Of a stretch of 34,034 nucleotides of DNA, positions 1 through 9,060 are shown piece after piece. This DNA comes from Branchiostoma floridae (Eukaryota > Chordata > Leptocardii > Amphioxiformes > Branchiostomatidae). Position 1 is the stretch's first letter. Each line of letters begins with the position of its first letter. Both the position numbers and the translations under genes were made by a program. The notes beneath the pieces are model-generated. The model was given only the letters and a program-made list of their open reading frames with translations. It did not search any database and was not told the origin of the DNA. Location of the stretch: assembly GCF_000003815.2 (NCBI RefSeq), contig NC_049996.1, positions 15,824,427 to 15,858,460 on the forward strand, written 5' to 3'.

Positions 1-148
1 TTTTCAAGGGCACACCATTGGATTTAGGAGAACTCAAATAAGATTGTAAAGAAACAACCCTAACTAAATCACACGAACAAGAGCGGATCCTGTTGCTGTA
101 TTGCTTCGGCAACAAGAAAACGTAATGCTAGTCTTGAATGAAGTCGTA
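1..148. other. No feature seen
   Basis: AT-rich sequence without a credible open frame, tandem repeat or inverted repeat. The open frame running on into the next feature only translates the microsatellite tail of a retrotransposon. Confidence 0.5.
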
Positions 149-330
149 ATCTGTATCTGTATCTGTATCTGTATCTATATAGCCGGTATAACTGCCGTTC
201 GGCGTAACACACCAGCTTCGCAGGCACGCGGCGCGGCAGCAGCTGGTTATATTACACCGAACGACCCGTCACACCTAGCTTTTGCACACCTATCTGCAAG
301 CCGGTTCTTTAAAACTACCCAGATATGTTT
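149..330 (-). mobile_element. Non-LTR retrotransposon 3' end with GATACA tail, copy 1
   Basis: On the minus strand this reads from a decayed coding end, through a short 3' untranslated stretch containing CAGCTGCTGCCGCGCCGCG and GGTGTGTTACGCCGAACGGC, into a tail of GATACA hexamers (149-176). The same order occurs at 2132-2456 (minus) and 32546-32766 (plus). Those copies keep part of the C-terminal coding region, so this is the truncated 3' end of a LINE rather than an isolated minisatellite. Here the coding part is broken by indels and homology stops near 330. Clade assignment (CR1/Jockey-like) is inference. Confidence 0.65.
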
Positions 331-1370
331 TAGTAAGGAGTGAAGTATTGTTTCTTTTGAATTGTGAAAGGCTATTTGGTCATAACAAGTAAGCAGTAGT
401 CTAGTACGGATTTAAGCCGCGTACAAGATTTTATAAGCAAAATAACGAGCCATATGGCATCCCGTCACTCTGCGCTGTAAAGCTTGGTTTACTACGTAAG
501 ATGAATAATGTTTTAGATATCTAAACTTCTTTAAAACAATTAAGCGGATCTAGCATATTACAAAGTTATTTTCTTGGGGGGGGGGTCGATCTGTGAACCA
601 TTCATCAAAATATCAGCTCTTTGATTGGCCGCTACATGATTTGTATATTTTGAAACCACAAAACGACATAACGCTGCCCTCTACCGTAAGTCGGGGGAAT
701 TGCAGCCCGTTTCGGCGAAAATTTTCAAATCCTTGCCGTTGAACCTTGGAGTATTTCCTGGTTTTCCGTCTTTAAGTACAACTCTCTTAATCTTTGTTTG
801 TTTGAATTGATCACACTCACAAGTTTCATTAGAAAAAATATCAGAAGATGCACAGGACATTTGAGCATTTTTTCTCCTTTTATGATAACATTACGAGGCT
901 GTTATACCGTAACATTCGTCTAGGAGTCGCTTCTGTTCTCTATTCGGAATATGTGGCCGCATGGAAAAAGAGCTCAGTGAGTTAAGACACTTTTCACCCT
1001 TCTGCCTAATTAACTGATCCACCAACTTTGATGTGCTGTAGAAAGTTACTGGGCTGGTATTTTTCAGAATTTTCAACAGGATATTTTCAGACCATATGGA
1101 TTTCACAAAAGACTCACTGATATTAAAATATGAATATGATAAGCACAGCAAGATTTTATACCTTATAGGCCTTCAGCCTAGAGCATGAGAACTACCATTG
1201 ATTTCTGTCATATTCATTTTGGTAAGCTTTTTAAAATAGATAGTATATCAAAATCGACAGTAAATATGAGGGTGACTGGATGTGAACGTACCAGGGGGGC
1301 TATCACTACCCCCACTTTCATGCCTGACCACTTCATAATGATGGAAACGTTTTTAATATCTTTTGAGAGA
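331..1370. other. Gene-free stretch, no clear feature
   Basis: No recognisable coding, RNA or repeat structure apart from a run of ten G at 576-585. A minus-strand open frame at 891-1151 (86 codons) has no domain I recognise and no supporting signals, and is probably chance. Confidence 0.45.
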
Positions 1371-1374
1371 TATA

Positions 1375-1510
1375 TAGATAGATAGATAGATAGATAGATA
1401 GTTTATTGCGTAACAGTAACAATGTATGGCTTACAGACAACAAATGTTACAGTCTAATACTACACATATGTATCATATTACAGCGATTTCAGTTACTGCA
1501 ATACTAGTAG
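1375..1510 (-). mobile_element. Possible retrotransposon 3' end with (CTAT)n tail
   Basis: A GATA repeat at 1375-1401 directly joins TTTATTGCGTAACAG. On the minus strand this reads ...CGCAATAAACTATCTATC, that is an AATAAA-like signal followed by a CTAT tail, the usual look of a non-LTR retrotransposon 3' end. No coding remnant is visible upstream of it on the minus strand, so it could also be an ordinary GATA microsatellite. Confidence 0.3.
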
Positions 1511-2130
1511 AGTACATCGAGGGGATCTACGGTACTAGTAGATAATAAAGGGAACTATTATATACATCAAATTGAGTATTTCTATGCTACTTGTGACATA
1601 ATATTTGTCAAAAGTCATTTAGGAATGGTACAGTTTCTTTTTGCATGGCGCGTTAATTGCATTGACCTAGGTGGATAGATATGGAATCATGACATGATAA
1701 AAGTATATTGAAGGTGTCCCCACGTGTGTGTGGCAGAGACATCTTTTAATTCGCACGCTCGCATCAGTTTAGGGCTTCCATAGGATGTCACCCATATAAT
1801 AAAAACGACATGGCCTAATTGTAGACCCACTGAAGCGTAACTAGTGTTTCTGATACTGCCATGCCACTGTGCAGTACCATCATGCAGGTCGTACCAACGT
1901 TAATGTGAACAATTTGGCTGGCTTTTCGTGCTCGTTATACGCATGGAGTCTGGAAATGTGCTTTGTTAAGCCCAGTCGATGAGGACCCTTAGCGAGAAAG
2001 CTATTCCAGATCAAACTGTCGATAGTCATATCGATTGATGTCAGTCATTACTGCACTGTGGGAAGGAAAGTTCCGCCGTTCTGTGTCGGTTCAAACGGCA
2101 GATTCAACATAAAGCATGTACAAACTGTCA
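1511..2130. other. Gene-free stretch, nothing recognised
   Basis: No open frame of note, no tandem or inverted repeat found by eye. The phrase TTAAGCCCAGTCGATGAG near 1966 faintly resembles TTAAGCCCAGCCGGCGAG near 6395, suggesting a dispersed repeat remnant. Confidence 0.35.
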
Positions 2131-2131
2131 A

Positions 2132-2456
2132 CTATCTGTATATGTATCTAATGTAGCCGGTATAACCGCTCTTCGGCGTAACACACCAGCTCCCATGTTT
2201 GTGTCAATAAAGCCTGTACAACAGCTTTACAGGGCCTTAGCGCGACAGCAGCTGGTTATATTTAACGACCTGTCACACCCAACCTTTGTCCATCTATCTG
2301 CAAGTGTTCTTTAAAACTATCCAGAGAAGATGCCCCTACTGTACTTGTTGATATCGATAAGAAATTTCTCTCTACGATAGTTCTGGAAAAATACGAATTG
2401 AACACATCAAATTTTTTCAATAACGTACGGATTTTGGGAAACGTAAAACCGTACAC
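2132..2456 (-). mobile_element. Non-LTR retrotransposon 3' end with partial ORF2 C-terminus, copy 2
   Basis: The minus strand carries an open frame of about 64 codons (2456 to 2262) with FSRTIVERNFL and ASSLDSFKEHL. This resembles the C-terminal tail of LINE reverse-transcriptase proteins, where a (N)FFS-R-V-V-x-x-WN-L-P block is followed by SVNSFK. A stop codon lies just upstream of 2456 on the minus strand, so the protein is truncated. After the stop comes the same untranslated region as at 149-330, interrupted by an extra stretch around 2190-2245, then a shortened GATACA-type tail (2132-2150). Lancelet CR1-like origin is likely but not proven. Confidence 0.65.
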
Positions 2457-2662
2457 TACAGGGGCAATTTCTGTGCAAACGTAAACGTGTTATCTTATTA
2501 CCAGATTCACATGACTAGTAGTAAAAGAAACCATTAGAAGAAGACATTTAGCTGACTAAGGCTGTTAGTCCATAAACATGTCTGATTCCATATAAAGTTA
2601 CAAAGTATGGAAGTTATAATAATTAATGAAACAAATTTTTAGATTAATCATGGTGTGTGTGT

Positions 2663-2675
2663 GGGGGGGGGGGGG
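2663..2675. repeat. (G)13 homopolymer after short (TG)n
   Basis: Run of 13 G preceded by TGTGTGTGTG. Comparable G or C runs occur at 576-585, 7126-7135, 16697-16710 and 26249-26264. Those at 7126 and 26249 also abut repeat arrays. Confidence 0.9.
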
Positions 2676-2768
2676 CATAACAGAAATACGTGCACCAGTA
2701 CTAGTGTATGGCGTGATCATATTCGTCGTATGTCGTCTATAAATCTTAATGTCGTAGGATTTTCAAGC

Positions 2769-2770
<2 letters not shown>

Positions 2771-2852
<82 letters not shown>
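2771..2852. repeat. (GT)41 microsatellite
   Basis: Perfect dinucleotide repeat of 82 bp. It is immediately followed by a minus-strand copy of the CA-tail repeat family (2853-3020), so on that strand it is a (CA)n tail. Open frames here are repeat translations (poly-Cys-Val or Thr-His) and not genes. Confidence 0.97.
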
Positions 2853-2854
<2 letters not shown>

Positions 2855-3020
2855 ACAGCATAACTCATGATAAGAAACCTTGGATGGATCCTGATGATAT
2901 TTGGTAGGTGGGTAGGGGTCAAGAAAACGAAAGTCAAGTTCGATAATGGGGCCCCTAGCGGCTTGCTAAAATACTGCAGCAGAAGTTCCATTTTTGTTAT
3001 CTCGTGTTCTGGGCATGCTG
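2853..3020 (-). mobile_element. CA-tail dispersed repeat, copy A
   Basis: On the minus strand it contains, in order, AGCATGCCCAGAACACGAG, CTGCAGTATT, GCCGCTAGGGGCCCC, ATTATCGAACTTGAC and CTACCCACCTACCAAATATC, then runs into (CA)n. The same anchors in the same order occur at 9280-9560, 31730-31995 and 33785-33967. No protein is encoded. A retroposon with a simple-sequence 3' tail is the likely nature, but the class is unknown. Confidence 0.7.
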
Positions 3021-3317
3021 TGGTTGTGATTTTTTAGTGATAGATAGCCCTTTTACTTTGTATATATTCTTTTCCGGAGTTAGCGAAAGCATCTGCAAAC
3101 AAATCACATGTATATCAGGCGTGTATCACAGGATATGTCACAAGTGTGTCCGCAGGGTAAAATCTCTTCGCTTCAAGAGCTTGTACCTCCAGGGTGATGA
3201 AAACGAACGCAAACTGAAAATCCTCTCTATATTAATTTTTTTTCCGCACGACCTTCAACTTGTTATATTTCATAAACCGAAATTGTAGTGGTAGATAGCC
3301 CTTTTACTTTATACATA

Positions 3318-3491
3318 CAGTAGAAGCCAGTTAATTGCACAACAGATAATCGCACACTTCTGTTAATTGCACAAAACTCCCAAACCCCATGGTGAGGCGG
3401 TCCAGCTTAATAACTTCACTTTGTTGCACCATTCGGATAATTGCACGAAATGCACTGGCAAATGGGGTGTGCAATTAAGCGGCTTCTACTG
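3318..3491. mobile_element. pogo/Tc1-like MITE, array copy 1
   Basis: Non-coding element of 174 bp. It begins CAGTAGAAGCCAGTTAATTG and ends with its near-perfect inverted copy (22 of 24 terminal bases), flanked on both sides by TA (3316-3317 and 3492-3493). A CAGT start and TA target duplication fit the Tc1/mariner-pogo group. The empty site is preserved in the first satellite unit near 3061-3070, confirming the ends. No transposase is present. Confidence 0.85.
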
Positions 3492-3747
3492 TATTCTATT
3501 CCGAAGTTACCGTAAGCATCAGCAAACAAATCACATGTGTATAACATGTATATCACAGGATATGTCACAAGTATGCCAGCAGGGTACAGTCTCTTCGCTT
3601 AAAGAGCTTTTACCTCCAGGGTGATAAAAATGAAAGCAAACTAAAGATCCTCTCTATATTTTCAACACGACCTTCAACTTATTATATTTTACAAACCGAA
3701 AACGTAGTGGTAGATAGCCCTTTTATACTTTATGTACTTTATACATA

Positions 3748-3926
3748 CAGTAGAAGCCAGTTAATTGCACAACGGATAATCGCACACTTCTGTTAATTGC
3801 ACAAAACTCCCAAACCCCATGGTGGGGTGGGGCGGTCCAGCTTAATATCTTCACTTTGTTGCACCATTCGGATAATTACACGAAATGCACTGGCAAATGG
3901 GGTGTGCAATTAAGCGGCTTCTACTG
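3748..3926. mobile_element. pogo/Tc1-like MITE, array copy 2
   Basis: Second copy, 179 bp, in the same relative position in the satellite unit. It carries the same terminal inverted repeats and TA flanks, plus a few extra bases in the GGTGGGGTGGGG stretch. Its identical position argues that it was copied with the satellite unit and did not insert again. Confidence 0.85.
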
Positions 3927-4175
3927 TATTCTATTCCGGAGTTAGCGAAAGCATCAGCAAACAAATCACATGTGTATAACATGTATATCACAGGATATGT
4001 CACAAGTGTACCCGCAGGGTACAGTCTCTTCGCTTCAAGAGCTTTTTATACCTCCAGGGTGATAAAAAAGAAAGCAAACTAAAAATCCTCTCTATATCTT
4101 TCCACACGACCTTCAACTTCTTATATTTTATAAACCGAAAACGTAGTGGTAGATAGCCCTTTTACTTTATATATA

Positions 4176-4354
4176 CAGTAGAAGCCAGTTAATTGCACAA
4201 CGGATAATCGCACACTTCTGTTAATTGCACAAAAACTCCCAAACCCCATGGTGGGGCGGTCCAGCTTAATATCTTCACTTTGTTGCACCATTCGGATAAT
4301 TGCACGAAATGCACTAGCTGGCAAATGGAGTGTGCAATTAAGCGGCTTCTACTG
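4176..4354. mobile_element. pogo/Tc1-like MITE, array copy 3
   Basis: Third copy, 179 bp, same ends and position in the unit. It differs by small indels, for example an extra CTAG near 4316. High similarity of the three copies suggests fairly recent array expansion. Confidence 0.85.
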
Positions 4355-4599
4355 TATTCTATTCAGAAGTTAGCGTAAGCAACAGCAAACAAATCACATG
4401 TGTATAACATGTGTATCACAGGATATGTCACAAGTGTACCCGCAGGGTAAAATCTCTTCGCTTCAAGAGCTTGTACCTCCAGGGTGATAAACCGAAATCA
4501 AACTAAATATCCTCTCTATATTTTTCCACACGACCTTCAACTTGTTATATTTTATAAACCGAAAACGCAAAGCTACATTCAGTCGCACTAAAACCCTTA

Positions 4600-4803
4600 A
4601 TGGGCCACGTATTACGTTGTTTACAGACATTAAGTCCCGCTGAAAATGCTGAAGATGAAATGAAGGCTTTGGATCTGGGGGATCTTATGGAGTATAACGC
4701 CTCTTGCGTCACCGGTTCAGAGGATTGCTTACGTATTAGCCCTTGTGAAGAAGCTAGCGGTACTCACAGTGGACACGTATTCCACGTATACCACATAAGA
4801 TAG
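4600..4803 (+). CDS. Low-confidence candidate coding exon, unrecognised
   Basis: An open frame ends at TAG (4801-4803) and contains LSPAENAEDEMKALDLGDL and SEDCLRISPCEEASG. It is acidic, of mixed composition and free of simple repeats, unlike most frames here. A pyrimidine-rich TTGTTTACAG just before ACATTAAGTCC (about 4628) could be a splice acceptor, and GGTACTCAC near 4758 is a weak possible donor. I recognise no domain. It sits directly after the satellite and before a short tandem repeat, so chance or a decayed exon are real alternatives. Confidence 0.2.
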   Translation: MGHVLRCLQTLSPAENAEDEMKALDLGDLMEYNASCVTGSEDCLRISPCEEASGTHSGHVFHVYHIR

Positions 4804-4990
4804 CGGATAAAACCTTTATGGTTTGATACCTACATAAAAAATAATGTTATATTTGTTAGTGCGGATAAAACCTTTAGAATAAACACCTACATGAAAATCG
4901 ACGGCATAATGTTTTATTTGTTAGTGCCTTATTTGTTAAAACCTTTAGAATAAACACCTACATGAAAATGTATGGCATAATGTTTTATGT
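4803..4990. repeat. Short tandem repeat, about three degenerate units
   Basis: Units contain AAAACCTTTAGAATAAACAC, CTACATGAAAAT and ATAATGTTTTATTTGTTAGT. They start near 4803, 4861 and 4932, spacing about 58 and 71 bp. AT-rich and non-coding. Confidence 0.8.
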
Positions 4991-5050
4991 GTTTGCGCTT
5001 TCACATCTGAATTCATTGTGATAATATTTGATAGTGAGTGAGAGAGACAT

Positions 5051-5059
5051 GGATGGATG

Positions 5060-5156
<97 letters not shown>

Positions 5157-5175
5157 AAAGATTGATAGATAAACC
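5051..5175. repeat. Compound (GGAT)n-(GATA)n-(GA)n microsatellite
   Basis: Three GGAT units grade into about ten GATA units (5060-5100), then a (GA)n tract of about 52 bp (5101-5152), then AGATAAAAAGATTGATAGAT. No retroposon body is obvious on either side. Confidence 0.95.
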
Positions 5176-6320
5176 CGATGTAACTCTAGATCAGTATCCT
5201 TTTATCTTTAACCGTCGTGTTTTATGATCATATATCGTCATACCACCTGGTGTCCGCGACTTGCCACAGTTCATGTATTTTTAGCTTTCTGTCTGTAAAA
5301 CGAATAACATGTTATTTTGCTTTGAAGCCATGGGTGATGTAGGGCAATGCCCCGAGATAGCTCTTTGATTGTTTACAAAGCAACCCGCCATGTCGATTGA
5401 TAAAGCGACAAGGAAGAAAATAGAGGAAAAGAAAACTACGGTTGATTTTTGGTGTACTCTATTTTTGTTAGACTTCTTGAAATAGACAGTGCATTAAAAA
5501 TCTATAGCTTAGCATAGTAAACAGAGTAGCTGGCCGTAACTGCACCCGAGCCACTCCGTCGATCAATTCCGTAAAATAAGTTCAGATCTAGAGTAAGTCG
5601 GTTCAACATTTGAAGGCCCCTGACTTGTAAACAGTTCTTGCTCAGACAGCTCTTGTCAATTTACCACATGAAATCAACAAAACAAATATCATCAGAGCGC
5701 TAGATATTGCCTTAACTACAAGCGCTAGCATTATCAACGCAGACCAACACACCTGTCGAACCGCGAGATTCGGTGGAACTTTACATACAAATTCACAGGC
5801 GTTTAGATCTGTTAGTGATGCAGCGTTCCCCACTGGAGTTAACCGTCGCTGAGAAATCAAATTTGATTTGCCGCGAAATTGAAAGGTTTAGTCACTGAAC
5901 TTTCGTAAGCGTGTGCCGGGAATTCAGAACTTTCAGCAATCATTCCAATCATGTCAAACCCACGCAGGGACATGCCATCGTTAAGTTCACGGAGTACATT
6001 GTCCCTAGACCTAAGGATAAAGACAGAGAACTGTATAACCAATGAGGTTAAAATCACCTCCTTGGTATAACAATGATATACAATGTATTGTAAATATTAT
6101 GTTCTAGCTACTCTTTAACTGAGTACCTTTTTTTAATCGTTCTTTATACATCATCCCAGTGGTTGCGTGTACTTTTATTATTTTACTTCTATTATTTGAT
6201 TTATTTCTCGTGGCTTACTTTATTTCAATAGTGTTTATCATTTATCATGCAGTGATATTGAATAACCTTTTGAGAGTTAAGACTCCTGATGACTACTACT
6301 TTTTCAAGATGGCAACCCAG
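5176..6320. other. Gene-free stretch with a weak hydrophobic frame
   Basis: No confident feature. On the minus strand two abutting frames (6057-5857 and 5860-5642) occur. The second encodes a run resembling one membrane helix (ALIMLALVV...SSALMIFVLLISC), but it lacks an ATG, a recognisable family and splice evidence. A short ATG frame at 5391 (MSIDKATRKKIEEKK) ends after about 31 codons. I treat both as probably chance. Confidence 0.35.
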
Positions 6321-6450
6321 AGACTAGCCTGACTAAAATCGCGCCCCTAGCGGCCGGCCCTAAGATTGCCGCCTCCCTCGGGGGGAGGGGGTCATTAAGC
6401 CCAGCCGGCGAGAGCTTGTGTAAACACAGGCTACCCAGAGACCAGACAGT

Positions 6451-6540
6451 AAGGATTGAACCACTCACACCGGGAATGACTCCTACTTTTTTCCAGAAGT
6501 GCGGTGGTCTTTCACGTGCTCGAGGGGTGGCTCTCTACAG
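6451..6540 (-). mobile_element. SINE tail fragment (distal part)
   Basis: AAGGATTGAACCACTCACAC, then CTCCTACTTTTTTCCAGAAG, GTGCGGTGGTCTTTCACGTG and CTCGAGGGGTGG follow the same order as 33011-33085. In that minus-strand SINE this region lies downstream of the tRNA-like head. Homology stops near 6540. The expected next piece resumes at 7012. Confidence 0.6.
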
Positions 6541-7011
6541 GTCAGACATCGAAGTTAGGGCTGTCCATTGGCAAGCATGTTATAATACACTGAATGAAGG
6601 CTTAACCCATAAAAAAGTACTAACCCATATTTCAATCTGAAAAATTCTTCTCCACCAGAAAGTCACTTGGGTCTAGTTTATAACCATTCAAAGAAAACAG
6701 GGGGTTGTTCGGCTCATTCTCCGAGAAAAGCTCGCTCTATGAAAGAAACCTCACCTCTGACCCCTTTTCCCTCCTGATACAACCAGTAGCACCCTATAAC
6801 TCAAACCTGTCCTGACACCAGCTAAACTGCTAAACTGAACAAATTTTGACCCAAACAGGAAAGATTAGGCCCTACCTGTCCCTTCTAACTCAAAAAGTCT
6901 CCAGATTGGGCAAAAATTTTCAAGGAAAAGAAGGATTTTCAAGGATTTTAAGTCTTTGGGCACTGTACTGCACAACGCAACTCTGACGTCAGCCCTTCAA
7001 ACATTTAACGG

Positions 7012-7090
7012 GGTCTCCATTTAACGTCCTATCCAAGGGACGTCCCTATCCGAAGCTAGGTACTCATTTCCACCGGATGTGAAACTAGGA
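7012..7090 (-). mobile_element. SINE core fragment
   Basis: CTCCATTTAACGTCCTATCC, AAGGGACGTCCCTATCCGAA and GCTAGGTACTCATTTCCACC continue the SINE order broken at 6540 and match 33095-33150 (CCCTAACCGAAGCTAGG, CTCATTTTCACC). The tRNA-like head is missing. About 470 bp separate the two fragments, by insertion or by independent truncation. Confidence 0.6.
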
Positions 7091-7125
7091 CCACTGGGTA
7101 ACGAGCCAAAAACCCTACCGTAAGA

Positions 7126-7135
7126 CCCCCCCCCC

Positions 7136-7200
<65 letters not shown>
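7126..7200. repeat. (C)10 run and (AC)31 microsatellite
   Basis: Ten C (7126-7135), four A, then a perfect AC repeat from 7139 to 7200. Open frames on the minus strand here are Cys-Val repeat translations. Confidence 0.97.
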
Positions 7201-7202
<2 letters not shown>

Positions 7203-7835
7203 AATATAAAACCTTCGGCACGGAAGTAAATACTCATCAACCATCACACAGCACACACAGCCGACCCTGACGTTACATTTCAAATCAAGTAATGTTTTTT
7301 CCCTCAGCCAATTTCTTCTGCACTAGCTTCTCCTGCCGCCATTTGGCTCCCTTGCCGGTATTAATGATTTTACGGTCCTTTACTTCGCCAGGGTCGGTCG
7401 ATGTGAGCATGGAGCCTTCACGCTGCGATGCTGGCTGCGGATCAAATGGGTCAAAGGGCAGTAAAAGATATGCTTATGGGATGGGAAGGGTTGTGACTGG
7501 GATTGTGTGGAAATTTAGGTACTATGTTTCCCTCCTGTCAATATTTCATTTTCATGATTCCTTATGGAAAACTATATTCCTTATTACCAGGGAAAATATA
7601 TTGTTTTTGCTGGCGTGTTCTTTTTATGTTCTCTGTCAGGAGCCAATCTGAGCTTTAATCTCTTCTCTTGACACTCCCTTGCTGAGAGTTACGATTTTGC
7701 CCCGGAAAACTATATTGGCTTTTATCTTTTTCCTAGGATGCGTTTTGCAGCGCATGCATGCCTCTTTGTTCAATTGTAGAAAAAGTCGGTGCCTTTGTCT
7801 TCCTGCTTTCAAAAAAAGAAGTCAAATCCATAATA
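7201..7835. other. Gene-free stretch, one unrecognised open frame
   Basis: A plus-strand frame from an ATG at 7292 runs 119 codons to 7651 and is the longest simple ATG frame not in a repeat here. Its C-terminal half is hydrophobic but has no recognised domain, and no promoter or splice context stands out. Probably chance. Confidence 0.3.
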
Positions 7836-7853
7836 TCTAGATATACATATTAT

Positions 7854-7965
7854 CTTTTACAAATAATGTTTATCACGGCTCATTGTCACATGTTTGTCTC
7901 TTATATTTCCAACATGTACCTGCAATTAGCCTCCGGGCATGAACTTGTAAGTAAACTTCTATCGC
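7854..7965 (+). repeat. Dispersed repeat module M1, copy 1
   Basis: Contains TTTTACAAATAATGTTTATC, CATTGTCACATGT, TCTCTTATATTTCCAACATG and CTCCGGGCATGAACTTG. Related copies at 8174-8280 and 23736-23840 share the order of these phrases. Non-coding; class unknown. Confidence 0.7.
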
Positions 7966-8096
7966 TTTGTTCCATTTTCTGCTTTCGTTACAAACACAAT
8001 ATCTCCTATTCATGTTTCTTGTACTTCTAATGAGCCCACGGGTATGAAGTTACATATGAATAAACGTTCATGTTTCTATTTTCTTCATAAGTTGCA

Positions 8097-8170
8097 ACCA
8101 GCTCGCGGATTTTCATTTCTGAATTCACCACGCGCCACGATTCCCGAGGTCCGTCCCTCATTCCTAGTCC
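8097..8170 (+). repeat. Repeat module M2, copy 1
   Basis: CAGCTCGCGGATTTTCATTT, CTGAATTCACCAC, GAGGTCCGTCCCTCATT. Two further copies lie at 8320-8430 and 8948-9060. Confidence 0.7.
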
Positions 8171-8173
8171 CTC

Positions 8174-8280
8174 TTTTACAAATACTGTTTATCACTGTCC
8201 ATTGTCACATGTACGTTTCCTATGTTTCTATCATGTAATTGCAATAAGCCCACGGGCATGAAGTTGTACGAGTAGATAGA
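8174..8280 (+). repeat. Dispersed repeat module M1, copy 2
   Basis: TTTTACAAATACTGTTTATC, CATTGTCACATGTACG, CCCACGGGCATGAAGTTG. Follows module M2 copy 1 directly, so M2 and M1 may be parts of one longer repeat. Confidence 0.7.
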
Positions 8281-8319
8281 TAAAATGTCATGCTTCTATT
8301 TTCTGTTTACTATGCTCCA

Positions 8320-8430
8320 GCTCGTGCATTTTCATTTCTGAATTCACCACCACGCACGACTCCGGAGGTCCGTCCCTCATAGGGATTCACCTCACACGCC
8401 GTCAGTCGTCAGAAACACGGAGAGATGATG
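8320..8430 (+). repeat. Repeat module M2, copy 2
   Basis: CAGCTCGTGCATTTTCATTT, CTGAATTCACCAC, GGAGGTCCGTCCCTCATAGG, GATTCACCTCACACGCCGTC and AGTCGTCAGAAACACGGAG. Shares about 110 bp with 8948-9060. Confidence 0.75.
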
Positions 8431-8431
8431 A

Positions 8432-8520
8432 TAAGGCCACAGCAAGTAAATTTTATGGCTGACATCCTCTGCAGATTGCAAAAATAGTGCGATAGGGCGA
8501 AAAAAATGGGTGAAAAAACA
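8432..8520 (+). repeat. Short dispersed repeat (GGCCACAGCAAGTA type), copy 1
   Basis: AGGCCACAGCAAGTAAATTT, TATGGCTGACATCC. A related start, GAGGCCACAGCAAGTACG with TTTTATGGATGGCAT, occurs at 10079-10120. Only about 40 bp are shared between the two copies. Confidence 0.5.
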
Positions 8521-8617
8521 AACAAGATAGCTACATTTTCAAAAATAGGCACCATAAAGTTGTAACAAGAAAGCCAACAAGGCATTCATTCTTGTATTCA
8601 AGACATGTACTGGTGTG

Positions 8618-8703
8618 GTAAAAGTGACACTAGTGTGGTAGACTGGCATCACCAACAAAGTTGGTGACCACAATCATAGCTTCCATATTGGTGTCACTTT
8701 TAC
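8618..8703. repeat. Nested inverted repeat (86-bp foldback)
   Basis: Outer arms GTAAAAGTGACAC (8618-8630) and GTGTCACTTTTAC (8691-8703) are perfect inverses. At the centre CACCAAC-AAA-GTTGGTG (8650-8666) forms a perfect 7-bp stem with a 3-nt loop. It may be a small MITE or a decayed palindrome. No target duplication is visible. Confidence 0.75.
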
Positions 8704-8947
8704 AACTATCTAATAAGTTTTATTTCTACAACTACAGTCCGGGTACCTCGCAAGTGTCACTCCTACAAGTACAACTATTAGGCTACAACACAAAATATTT
8801 GCTGAAAACCGTCCCTGTCACATATAAGCCATACTTTGTACCTTGTACAATTGTTGTGCAATAAAGTTATCATTATAAGCGAGGCTCGGGCGATTGCCGC
8901 AGAATCGTCGTCCGATCGATTTTCGCCAAATGTGACAGGGGTGTAAA

Positions 8948-9060
8948 CAGCTCGCTCATTTTCATCAAGTTCTGAATTCAGCACCCGTGATTCCGTAAGA
9001 TCCGTCCCTCATAGGGATTCACCTCACACGCCTTCAGTCGTCAGAAACACGGAGATGATA
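8948..9060 (+). repeat. Repeat module M2, copy 3
   Basis: CAGCTCGCTCATTTTCATCA, TCTGAATTCAGCACC, GATCCGTCCCTCATAGGG, ATTCACCTCACACGCC and TCAGTCGTCAGAAACACGG match 8320-8430. Confidence 0.75.

Larger units (their letters stand above)
3034..4567. repeat. Tandem satellite, four units, with embedded MITEs
   Basis: Direct tandem units recur at the anchor GTAGTGGTAGATAGCCC (variant in unit 1), near 3034, 3285, 3704 and 4143. Spacing is about 250, 419 and 439 bp, and the last unit fades near 4567. Shared landmarks are GTTAGCGAAAGCAT, AGGATATGTCACAAGTG, CCGCAGGGTA and TACCTCCAGGGTGAT. The first interval is shorter because unit 1 lacks the roughly 175-bp MITE found in the following copies. Open frames of 65-94 codons in the array are repeat translations. 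Confidence 0.9.

Noticed and set aside
5642-6057. Minus-strand pair of frames with a membrane-like helix
   Set aside because: No ATG for the second frame, no family recognised and no splice or promoter context; hydrophobic runs are common by chance in AT-rich DNA.
7292-7651. 119-codon ATG frame as a small gene
   Set aside because: No domain, signal or conservation evidence visible; length is within chance expectation for a 34-kb window.
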